DNA of 60,000 bases from Adiantum capillus-veneris (Eukaryota; Streptophyta; Polypodiopsida; Polypodiales; Pteridaceae), in the NCBI GenBank assembly GCA_014529385.2, contig CM043962.1, positions 149,478,647 through 149,538,646 on the forward strand, in the 5' to 3' direction. Under the pieces are notes generated by a model, which worked only from the letters and a program-made list of their open reading frames with translations, searched no databases and was not told the DNA's origin. Positions 33,223 to 43,152 of the stretch are shown one piece after another (within the stretch, counting starts at the first letter, position 1; each line of letters starts with the position of its first letter). Position numbers and translations under genes: made by a program.

Positions 33223-34033
33223 GCAAGGACGAATCTTAGGACACATTGTCTCAAGAAACGGCATAACCACATACCTGGACAAAGTCAAAGTCATTGTAGA
33301 CCTGCCCAGGCCTACTAATGCAAAACAAGTGCAATCCTTTATGGGGCACTGTGGATATTATCGAAGATTCATCTACATGTATGCGGTCATTGCACAACCT
33401 CTGTATCGTTTGCTAGTCAATTTCGAATGGACCAATGAGTGTGAGACTTCATTCCAAAGGTTGAAAGAAAACCTTATATCCGCACCTGTGCTAAAGGCAC
33501 CAGATTGGGACAAGATATTCCATGTGCACATTGATGCTTCGGCATATGCCATTGGAAGCATTCTAGCTCAACCTGGAGACGGAACAATGGATTTTCCAGT
33601 TTGCTATGCGAGCCGACAGTTAAACAGTGCAGAAAAGAACTACACAACCACCGAGAGGGAAGGGTTGGGAATGATTTATGCTGTAAAGAAATTTCGGCAT
33701 TATTTGCTTGCAAACAAATTTGTGTTCTTCACGGATCATCAAGCTCTTTTATACCTAGTAAATAAACCTTGCAACACAGGGAGGATCGTACGCTGGTTTA
33801 TTATATTGCTAGAATTTGACTTCACAGTGGTGGTCAAAAAGGGAAAAACTCATCTGCGAGCTGATCATCTTTCAAGAATACACAACGGGGAAGCTCCTCA
33901 AGGGGTAGATGATGACATACCAAATGCTTATCTTTTCAACATTGAAATGGTACCCAAATGGTCTCAGGAAATAGTTAGCATTCTCTCCTTTGGAAGTGAG
34001 TTTGATAATACACGATGTAGATCCAAACAGTGA
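33215..34033 (+). pseudogene. pol: Element F RT thumb/connection and RNase H
   Basis: The connection has ILGHIVSRNGI and MGHCGYYRRFI. The RNase H part has KIFHVHIDASAYAIGSILAQ, CYASRQLNSAEKNYTTTERE, FFTDHQALLYLVN and LRADHLSRIHNGEAPQGVDD. The catalytic acidic residues (D in HIDASA, E in TTERE, D in FTDHQ) are visible. I see no second, archaeal-type RNase H such as Tat/Ogre elements carry. Confidence 0.93.
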
Positions 34034-34060
34034 ACAATTCGACAAACAAAAAACTTTCAG

Positions 34061-34321
34061 TTGATAGCAGGACGACTGTATCATCTTGAATCTGACCTAA
34101 TCCTACGATTATGTATAAATCCGGAAGAATTCGGGTGCTACCTGGAAGAGGCTCATGTCCAAGGTTGTGCATTTCATTGTTCGACAGTGAAAACACACCA
34201 AAGACTGAAACAATTAGGGTTTTATTGGCCAACTATGTATGCGGATACACATTCTTATGTTACCAATTGTACAGTATGTAGTGCCAAACGACCAGTGGAT
34301 CACGCAACTTTGTTCGGGTGA
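34061..34321 (+). pseudogene. pol: Element F first H2C2-type zinc unit of the integrase region
   Basis: The frame has LIAGRLYHLESDLILRLCIN, then EEAHVQGCAFHCSTVKTHQR, LGFYWPTMYADTHSY and NCTVCSAKRP. H-x3-H (in part), then C-x2-C after the YWPTM block, is the H2C2 integrase zinc-binding unit. A second unit with the same internal order follows, so the unit occurs twice. Confidence 0.75.
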
Positions 34322-34680
34322 ACATAGCACCTGCATGGAGTCAATATATCATTGACTTCCTAACCACCAGAACGTTCCCTGAGAACACTACAAGAGCACG
34401 GGAGAAAGCTATAGAGCTGGAAGCTCGTGACTTTCAGCTAATTGGAAATCAACTCTATAAACGGGAAAAGGACAACCAACTTAGAATCTGTGCAAGTGAA
34501 AGCGAATACATGCTAATTCTAGAACATGTACATAGCGGAGTAAGTGGAGGCCATTTTTCAGGCGATAAGACGACAAACTTGTCTTAACCGTAGGAATTTG
34601 GTGGCCTACATTGCACATGGATGCCGAGGAGTTTGTCAAACGTTGTGATGCATGTCAACGCACCAAGATACCAATCAAAA
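34318..34680 (+). pseudogene. pol: Element F second H2C2 zinc unit, frameshifted
   Basis: The frame 34318-34587 holds DFQLIGNQLYKREKDNQLRI and LEHVHSGVSGGHFSGDK. After a frameshift near 34580 the partner half is GIWWPTLHMDAEEFVKRCDA, then CQRTK. This unit directly precedes the catalytic core, as usual for Ty3 integrases. Confidence 0.85.
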
Positions 34681-36830
34681 GAGATGAGATGCCACTAAGG
34701 CCAATGATGGGGGCAAGGGCATTTGCAAAGTGGGGCATTGATTTTGTGGGACCTATATCACCCCCTGCATATCGCACCCATACCCAATATATCATTGTGG
34801 CTACGGATTATCTCACAAAATGGGTCGAAGCCAAAGCAACACAAAAAGCTGATGCATGCACCACGGCTCAATTTTTGTATGAGAATGTTTTTGTACGTTA
34901 CGGGTTACCAATAGAAATTGTCAGTGACCGTGGAGCACACTTCCTCAATGAAGTCATTGAATATCTACTAGAGGATTTCATGGTCATACATAGAAAATCA
35001 GCACCATACCATCCACAGGCCAATGGGCAAGCGGAGGCCACAAATAAAACACTATGCACGGTTCTCACTAAAATAGTGTCACATTCAAGGACCGATTGGG
35101 ATCAGCAGCTACACTCAACACTATGGGCATACAGGGTAGCTTACAAAACCTCAATAGGAACAACACCATACAACATGGTGTTTGGGCTAAATGCTATACT
35201 ACCCATAGAGTTTTTAATCCCAACTCTACGAGTAGCAACAAGCTTGGATTGGACAGGGCATGAACTCTCTTCACGAATTAATGATCTTGAAAAGCTAGAT
35301 GAACTCCGCTTACGAGCTGTCGCTTTGATCTATGCTAAAAAGAGAAGACAAAAGGAATTTTTTGACAAACATGTGCGTACCAAAGAGTTTAAAGCAGGTG
35401 ATTACGTCCTTGTTTATAACTTGAAGCAACATGCCAAGAAACTGAAAAAGCGAGGGATGGGACCATTTGTGATTCATGATCTATCACAAAGTGGGGCTGT
35501 CAAGCTTGCTACATTAGCAGGTGAAGAAATGCCAAACTGGATTAGTGGGTGTCGACTAAGGAGATATCACCTACCACTCACACAGGAGATGCTCCAACAA
35601 ATTCATCAAGGAAAGCAAAGAATGAAGGAAAAAGAGAGAGTACGGGAGGAAGCTCAAACCGAAGCACAAGAACGCATTGCAAAAAGACGGCTTCTGCGAC
35701 AACAACAACAATGTAAACCACCATTGAGAATCAATGCCATTCGACTGATGAACTTGGAAGAGGACACAGTAGAGCCAATAATTACAGTCAAGGTGGGCAA
35801 CAATCAAGTTGAATCACCAGCCTTGCTCGATTCGGGTGCTCAAGCAAATTTGATCTCTTACGGATTATACCAACAGCTCCAAGTCACAGATCAACTTCAT
35901 CCTACTCCCCAAGTGCTAGAAAGTAGCACATCACATCCATTGAAAACATTAGGGTGGATTATATTGCATATACAGTTACATCAATATATTTACCCACACA
36001 AATTCTATGTGGTGACAGATGAAAGCACACAACAACCAATGATGCTAGGGCAACCTTGGCAAAAAGCATACAATGTCCAAATAGACTGGAAAGCACAGGT
36101 GGTCAAAATCCAACACGAACACGAACAGCAGGTGATAGCTTTTTCTCAAAAGGACCATCAGGATCAAATGCAAGCCATACAATCACTGGCAACAAAAACA
36201 AAAGAACACATACCACCAAAGATCAACATGAAACCTGAGACAAACAACCAGGTAAAGGCCAACCATGCTCATCACAGACAACCGAAATCACCGGCTACAC
36301 TGCAAAAATCTAGGCTACCAAAACAAGGTAAACAAGTATGGCTGCAGAAGGATAGAAAAGCCATAGCGGAAAAAACACAATGTGACAACCGGATTCCAAC
36401 AAAGCAGATGGTGCAACCCAAAACCAAGGTAACCAAGCAGATATGGATTCCAAAGAAAATGCTTAGCCAAAACCCTAATATCACTCATAGTCGGATACCA
36501 AAGCAAAAGACAAAGCAAATACCTACGGTACAAGCAACAATGGAAAGCAGACATCTACAGGTCAATCGGGCAAACAGATATAAGTGGGTGCCGATGACAG
36601 ACAAACCAATGGCAAAGTTGGCAGCACCAATCTACCAATGGAAAGCCAAGGCCATACGGCCCATAGCTATCACATCCCAGCCAATTCCATCCTCAGAAAC
36701 AGCTACGACTCCATCAACAGTGTCGGCAAAGCAGTTGCCTCTGGCCAAAAAGACCATTAAACAAAGAGCAGTAGAATTACAGCTGCTACTTGCAAAGAAA
36801 ACAAGAAACCTCAACGGCGAATGCCAATAA
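34611..36830 (+). CDS. pol: Element F integrase core fused to a second aspartic-protease-like domain
   Basis: One frame of 739 codons, open throughout; its first codon is not a real start because the protein enters from the second zinc unit. The integrase core has all catalytic residues: D in KWGIDFVGPIS, D in EIVSDRGAHFLNEV and E in GQAEATNKTL. The GPF block is MGPFVIHDLSQSGAVKL. After about residue 375 a second domain begins: EPIITVKVGNNQVESPALLD, SGAQANLISYGLYQQL, then QQPMMLGQPWQKAYNVQIDW. The D-S-G-A (35829-35840) and the later hydrophobic MLG-PW block match the retroviral-type aspartic protease fold. A Lys/Gln-rich basic tail of about 230 residues follows. No chromodomain is seen. Confidence 0.88.
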   Translation: MHMDAEEFVKRCDACQRTKIPIKRDEMPLRPMMGARAFAKWGIDFVGPISPPAYRTHTQYIIVATDYLTKWVEAKATQKADACTTAQFLYENVFVRYGLPIEIVSDRGAHFLNEVIEYLLEDFMVIHRKSAPYHPQANGQAEATNKTLCTVLTKIVSHSRTDWDQQLHSTLWAYRVAYKTSIGTTPYNMVFGLNAILPIEFLIPTLRVATSLDWTGHELSSRINDLEKLDELRLRAVALIYAKKRRQKEFFDKHVRTKEFKAGDYVLVYNLKQHAKKLKKRGMGPFVIHDLSQSGAVKLATLAGEEMPNWISGCRLRRYHLPLTQEMLQQIHQGKQRMKEKERVREEAQTEAQERIAKRRLLRQQQQCKPPLRINAIRLMNLEEDTVEPIITVKVGNNQVESPALLDSGAQANLISYGLYQQLQVTDQLHPTPQVLESSTSHPLKTLGWIILHIQLHQYIYPHKFYVVTDESTQQPMMLGQPWQKAYNVQIDWKAQVVKIQHEHEQQVIAFSQKDHQDQMQAIQSLATKTKEHIPPKINMKPETNNQVKANHAHHRQPKSPATLQKSRLPKQGKQVWLQKDRKAIAEKTQCDNRIPTKQMVQPKTKVTKQIWIPKKMLSQNPNITHSRIPKQKTKQIPTVQATMESRHLQVNRANRYKWVPMTDKPMAKLAAPIYQWKAKAIRPIAITSQPIPSSETATTPSTVSAKQLPLAKKTIKQRAVELQLLLAKKTRNLNGECQ

Positions 36831-38606
36831 GCATCTTGCTTATTCCCTTCTCTTGCACAACATTAATTTTTCCATGCATTGACCGAGTATGCATAAAATA
36901 GGGCCACATTAATCGGCCAGGCATTAGCACGACTTTTTCAACCTATGTACGGCACATACTATGAGGCGAGACCTTGTCGTCCGGGAGGACTTCGACTAGG
37001 AGGAGGGGAGGAATTCTCAATGCGGAATCAATAACATAAATAGCAAAAAAGGGCATGATTTTTGACTTTTTAAAGGGTTGACGTTTGATTGTGAAATTTT
37101 CTGGAGTAACCCAAGTATATATGCCCTTATACAGCATGAAGCTACGGGTATATGGGGCCAAACACCAAATCAAGCCCTTGGGTGTGTGTATATAAGTAGA
37201 AATAATCATTTTTCAGGCAAAATACTGGTAAAACGGAGAAATCCGGCCATAAAAATTGCATGTGAGTGTATATAATGTGTTGCGGCGATGTTTGCGATCT
37301 ATTATGAATTTTGGGAATTTTTTGGGTTTGATTTGCTGTTTTCCTTTTAATTTTGCTACTTTTCGGCAGAAAAACTTCAAAAATACAAAAAGCAGGTGAA
37401 AAACAGTCGTAATGAAAAACAAAAAATATGGGGATGACCAGTGATTAAAAGACAACCTATGGTATGGTGGGGGTGCAATTATGAGATTAGAGCGGAAAGC
37501 GTGTTTTGGCCAGGTTTTGACCGAAATGACAAATTTCTGGTAAACAGAGCAAATGGAGTCCAAATCAAGAAATTTTTGAGCCTAAACCGCATCTTGCAAA
37601 AAGATAAGAGCACATGTCAAATTTCATGAAAAATGGTTCGGGGACCTCCATTATAAGAATTTTTCACCCCATTTTTAGCTCATTCTCACTATTGACCTTG
37701 TGGAGAGAGCTTCTGCCACCTAGAGCGGATCGATCTTCCAGCAGCTTCTACGACGCACACGGCTACCCGACCAACTCAAGACATGAGAGATAGGCTCACC
37801 ACCTTGAGCTTTTCGTGCATGTTTGTCATTCTGTCGCGAGAACTAGCGTAGAAGTCACACACAAAGCGGGCGGTAAAGACCTGCAAGTAGAAACGGCGGC
37901 CAAACGGCTAACCCAAAAGCAACAAGACTTCATCGGTAGCTTACCCTAGTTTAGGAGACCAGTCCTGGATAGCCAAAGGCAGTGGGAAACCATCGGGAAA
38001 AACCCTAATTCCCAGAAACCCGCAAGAGGCCACCAAATGGGAAATCGGCGAAACGGCGACCAAATGCTACCAAAATTTATGGGTAGGAGCATATCGACAT
38101 GCTCGACAAGTCCATATGACCCGCATGACCAAAAAGTGACCCGAAGCGCCACTAAACCTCAGAAACGGCATCAGACAGACAGCGTCAAAATGCACTTGCG
38201 GCCAAACCGCAAGTTCGTTTGCTACCAAACTTCACGAGCGGATTTCCTAGACCATCAACAACCAAGTCCTATGGTGGTGGACCACCACAAATCATCAAAG
38301 GTATGTAAACGCAGCCACGGGTGCTTCTAGAGCGACAAATTGCTAAATGAAGCTCCGATGAAGCCGAAGTCGACAAAAACCATACGGCAAGGATCCCCAA
38401 GGGATTGGGAAGCTATGGAGACCAACATCGAGGAATTTCATCGCCAAAAAGCACTCCAAAAGTCAGAAAACGGCTTGGAGGCTCTGAAGTCCACACAGGG
38501 AGTTATACTCTATCCATTTGACTTTTTTGTTGAAATTAGGCTCAAAAGGGACTTAGGGGGGCAAAGGGCAAGCACTGGGAGCACTAACAAAGGAAAAATC
38601 ACCAGG
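36831..38606 (+). other. Element F spacer after pol: purine tract and TATA-like boxes, no gene
   Basis: Frames here are short and overlapping on both strands. A purine tract AGGAGGAGGGGAGGAA lies at 36998-37013. TATA-like boxes occur at about 37116 (AGTATATATGCC), 37187 (GTGTATATAAGTAG) and 37266 (GTGTATATAATGTG). They might mark an internal promoter for the downstream ORF, but this is inference only. Confidence 0.45.
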
Positions 38607-39484
38607 AGACATCCTACGCGTAGGATGTCTCAAGGGCATTTTTTGGCACAAAACCCAACAATTCTTGTCATGCACATGTTCTGAATGACATTTACAAGCC
38701 ATACCCCAAGTTTCATCACATTTGGATGAGATTGGACCTCATATGCATGGAAAAATGCAAAGTTAGGGCATAAAGGCACTAATGGGCCTTGACCTACCAA
38801 ATCTTGTCCAAATCTCATGAAACTTGCACAACACATTCACATACACATCAGCTAACTTTCTGTGTGGTCTAGGAGTTAAAATGAGGAAATAGACATCCTA
38901 CGCGTAGGATGTCTTATGGACCTTCTGGGCATGAAGGAGAAGTTTTGTCATTTCAGAATTGATACCCTCATCAACAAGAGCCCATATGTCAAGCTTCAAG
39001 CCCTTCTAATCACTTTTGACCCCCAACACCTTCAAGATACACTTTTTTGAGCCCAAAAACACCTCACAGAGCCCTACAGGCATCAATTATTATCCAAATG
39101 CAAATCCAAGAACATGGTTATGTTCCATAGGTCAAGGACAACCCACAGATCAAGTTTCATGCAATTCTGATGAAAAAGACATCCTACGCGTAGGATGTCT
39201 TAAGCTTAGATTTAGACTTCTGTGCAAGAAATGACATCATAGGAGCTAATACCATGATGCATTGAGCCCATATACCAAGTTTTAACCCATTTGGACATCA
39301 ATTGCTTCCCATGATGGACAATCTACCAAAATTGTGACCTAAAGCCTAAATCAGCCCAAAAATCTACTTTTTGACATCCAAATTCAAATCCAAGCTTATA
39401 ACCATGTTCCATGAGCCTTACACTACCTACATGTCAAGTATGAACCATTTCTGAAGAAAAAGACATCCTACGCGTAGGATGTCT
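38607..39484 (+). repeat. Diverged ~285-bp tandem repeats carrying four copies of the 24-bp palindrome
   Basis: Perfect palindromes lie at 38607-38630, 38891-38914, 39177-39200 and 39461-39484, spaced 284, 286 and 284 bp. The sequence between them is only weakly conserved (for example CAAATCCAAG and ATGTTCCAT recur in phase before the last two copies), so the palindrome is far better preserved than its surroundings. Confidence 0.9.
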
Positions 39485-39649
39485 AGATGGATTTTTTTGG
39501 TCAAATTTGCATTGTGAGCACATGCACAACTTCACAAGTTCCTTTTAGGCTATAATTTCAATTTTCAAGTCATTTGGATAAGTAAAACTCAGTTTAGCAG
39601 CTGATATGGAAAAAACGCTAACTTCGGATTGCTGAGTGGAACAGGGTCT

Positions 39650-42600
39650 ATGGTAGCCTCGAAGTCACCGGCAAAGAAGAAGAGAATGACAATCAAAGAC
39701 TATCTGGACGAGGTGGAACCATTTGTCATTCCAGAGGGAACATTAAAGCCCACAAGTACCTGGATACAGGAAGATCTACTAGAGTCAAACGACCTAAAGA
39801 TCTACCAAGGTGTGTTCAAGGACAATGACGGAAATGTAATAGAGCTGCCAATGCTGCCAAGGGAGCTCAATGAATTTGTCTGAAGCAAAATGGCCGGCTA
39901 CTTGGAGAAAATTGACCTCCATAACTATTTCGAAGCAATCCTAGCAGGGGTGGACATCAAAAGGGTATGGGAGTTTGTGACTAGCATTAAAGAAGATGGA
40001 GTGGCCAAGGTGACTGATTTGCACGGCAGACCCAACACAGACATCATTATCACGGAAAGGGTTGTCGCCCATGCACTAGATCTTTCCAATCAGGGAGACA
40101 GCGTGACAAAGAGAAGGGATGAAGTAAAGGTGTACAAAGAGAAAAAGGCTAATTACACTTTTGAAGACATCACCAACCCAAAGGTGGCGATCATGAGCCA
40201 ATTGTACAACCAATACTTCCACATGTGCACGAAGAGGCCGCAGAAGTATAGGATGCCGCCAGGTGCAATTGCCACAACATTTACTTGGGCAATGACGAAG
40301 GGCACCCCAAAGATAATCAATTATGCGGCATACATACATGACAACCTGGTGAAGATGGGAAACAAAAAGCCAACCTACATAGTGCCAGGAGAGATGATAA
40401 CCAAGGTAGTTTATGCGGCACTGCACGCCAAAGGAAGGTGGCCTGACCCACCATCTCAGAATGACTGGCTCAGGGTGAAGGAAGACAAAGAAGACGAGCC
40501 ACAAAGAGCACCAAGGGTGGCTACAAGGTTGAAGAGACGACTAGAGCCAGTGGAAGAGGAGCAACCTGAGCAGAAGAAAGGCAAAAAAGAATTTGCTCAA
40601 GTGCCGGTCAAAGAGACTCGATCACAAAAAGCGGCTAGACTCGAGAGGCTGATGGAGAGTTTCCGAGCAGAAAGAGCCCTCAAGGGCGATTTAAAGGAAT
40701 TATGGAAGCCATCCCTCGAGTCTATGTTCGGATCCTCAAGAAGAGTGCAGAGGGACCGCTTTGAAGACTACATCAAGAATTTCGAGATTCTTGATGCCGC
40801 AACGGAAAACATTCCCCACATCCCTTTCAACGAGGAAGAAGTGGAGCAGATACGGCAGACGTTGCTAGATGAACAAGAAAACCAGGAAAGGGAAAGAAAG
40901 ACGAAAGCAGATAGAGATATAAAAGGCAAACCTACAGCTTTACCAGATAGCCCTAAACCTAGTCCACAGCCATCACCATCACCATCACCATCACCACCTC
41001 CTAGCAGCCCTCCACCAGAAGATAAGGAGGCTGGATACAATCAAGAAGAACACCGGGATGAAGAGCAAGAGCAAAAGCCAGAACCTGAGCCCAAGGAAGA
41101 GGCCAAGCCTGCATCTGAGCAAAAAGAACTTGAAGAAGCATATTATGCATTTCTGGACCTGCTAGCTGCAGGCTATACAAGGGAAGAAACCGCCACAGTC
41201 ACATTCGACTTGGCGAGGACCGGGCATGAAGAACAGATGCCAGGCATCCGGCTAATTGAGCTAAAGGAGATTGCTACCGACACGGTAGACCTGCACCCGC
41301 CCTCGAATGATTAGGATGTGGTGATGACAATGCTAGCCGGAATAAGGGCATAATCTGTGGCATCAGACGAAGAATTGATAACTCTAAAAGCCACTGAAGT
41401 AAAGACCAAGATGGAAAGAGATCTACTGCAGGCAAAAAGCCAAGGACACAAAGAAAGAGAATCTGACCTCCAGGCCAGCCTGGCCACTGCTCTACAAAAC
41501 TGCCAAGCAAAGGAAGAAGCAAATGAGGCAGCGGCAAAGAGATTGCAAGCAGCTGAAAAAGAGTGCGTGCAACTCAGCAAGTCATTGCGAGATGCAGAAA
41601 AAGAAAGAGATAATCTGATACTCTAGCTAGCAGAAGAAACTAAAGAAGTAGAGGCCTTGAGGAATGCTAAGGAGAAGGCGGAAATAGAACAAGAAGCAAG
41701 CCTGGATGAAGTCCTTGAGCTCAAGGACCAATTAAAAGTCAAAGATCAAACCATCCAGAGGCTAAGAGCATCACCTGCGAAAGTTAGAGCTACAAGCTCA
41801 ACTCAAGTTATTTCGGAGAGTCAAATGTATGAAGAGCAGATGCAAGAACTCCAAAGGGAGCTGACTCTTGAGAAGAAAAAGAGGTTGATCATGGCTGAAG
41901 GTTCTATCGCAATGCAAACCAAATTGGAGGACAGCCAAAAGGCCCTACAAGAAGAGTTGGAGAGCATAAAGATAAAGCTCGAGGAGGCTGAAAAAGTAAA
42001 TGCTGAACTCAATGACCTCCTCGTGACTATGGGCGAACAAGCCGAAGTGGAAAAGCAGATGCTCCTCAAGAAAATTGAGGAGTTGAAAGGCCGGCAACAA
42101 GCAGAAGCAGAGAGCTCAGGGCCAGCTGCCAATGAGGGCATCGACCTCGACAATGTGGCAGATCCTGTGGACACACCCATGCCAGAGGAAAGCATAGCAG
42201 GCTCCTCTCAAGAGCCCCAGGATCTAACACTGGAAGAGGAGGAAAAATTGCGAAAAGCAATAGAGGCAGAGCTCAGAGAAAGCACCAAAGAGGCCTTGGA
42301 ATGGGAACAGAGGGTTTTCAAATCAATGACAATTCAGAAAATCGACGCCAGCGATCGCAGGCGTGAATGGCTACAACCCTCTCTCCCATATCCATTGCTT
42401 AGATATGAAGCGGCAACAATAAACCAACAGATCAGAGAAGAGCCAACGGTCCCTCTCTACAACGCAGACACCTCGAGGCCAGAAGGAGTAAGGCTGATAG
42501 TGGATTCTCAGCCCAAGTGGAGGAAGGCTTGGCTTACCAAGTACCCGCAGTACCTAATACACTTGGTAGAGGCACCTAAACACATCAGAGACAACCTCAG

Positions 42601-43102
42601 CTTCTGCCCTCTACCAAGGGTTAGGACGTGGAAAGCACACGAACTCTTACAGAGAAGCCAACCCACTTGGCTGAACTACCCAAAGCTGCCAGGCGTGAAG
42701 GCAGGTGAGAGAATAAGTGTACAATACATAGTGAAAACCCTAACGGGCACCATAAAGTTGTTCACTGGCTCACCTGACCTTACATGCATCATGATGAGAA
42801 AGATCTACAGAACCATCCTAGCAGTGTTTGAAACCTTCAAGCCAGGACAGGTGACTGACAGCATATTTTTCTTCCAGGACACATACAGATGTGTTTATGA
42901 TATATCAGGTCAGCCTTCCAAAGAGGTGATACATGCATTATACCAAAGAATCATGTTCCTCCCATCTTATCACCTCCAGGCGTTTGAAGAAGCTTTCTAC
43001 ACGGGATTCTTTACCATGCTTACAGACATCTTTGGACCAACAATGCTAAATCTACATGCACGGTATGAATCACTACTAAAGATGTGGGAGACCATAAGGT
43101 GA
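39650..43102 (+). pseudogene. Element F extra ORF between pol and 3' LTR (~1,150 codons, four in-frame stops)
   Basis: ATG at 39650 (MVASKSPAKKKRMTIKDYLD) opens one reading frame that stays in phase to TAA/TGA-type termination at 43100-43102, broken only by stops at 39881, 41312, 41351 and 41624. Region 1 (to about 40500) is a globular domain with ITERVVAHALDLSNQGDS and PPGAIATTFTWAMTKGTPKI, whose order loosely recalls the putative plant transposon protein domain of Athila-like elements. Region 2 is charged, with a PSPSPSPSPP run near 40975. Region 3 (about 41357-42110) is Glu/Lys/Leu-rich and predicted coiled coil. Region 4 (about 42330-43100) is globular (WLQPSLPYPLLRYEAAT, FFFQDTYRCVYDISGQ). 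No signal peptide or transmembrane segment is evident, so I do not call it env. Function unknown. Confidence 0.78.
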
Positions 43103-43140
43103 AGCAAAAGATCAAGGCCATGTCAGGGACGACATGAACA

Positions 43141-43152
43141 AGGAGGGGGGGA
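43141..43152 (+). other. Polypurine tract of element F
   Basis: AGGAGGGGGGGA immediately precedes the TGTTAAAAGC start of the 3' LTR. Confidence 0.9.

Noticed and set aside
33215-34033. Second (archaeal-type) RNase H as in Tat/Ogre elements
   Set aside because: Only one RNase H with the usual D-E-D order is visible before the zinc units.
37213-38684. Several frames of 60-116 codons on both strands in the element F spacer
   Set aside because: They overlap each other on opposite strands, lack motifs and are interrupted by palindromes or AT-rich runs.
38607-39484. Regularly spaced identical palindromes resembling a CRISPR array
   Set aside because: Spacing is about 285 bp, the spacers are themselves diverged tandem repeats, there are no cas genes, and the setting is a plant retrotransposon.
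39650-43102. Envelope gene
   Set aside because: The position fits an env-like ORF, but I see no signal peptide, transmembrane segment or furin-like site; the protein is coiled-coil and charged.
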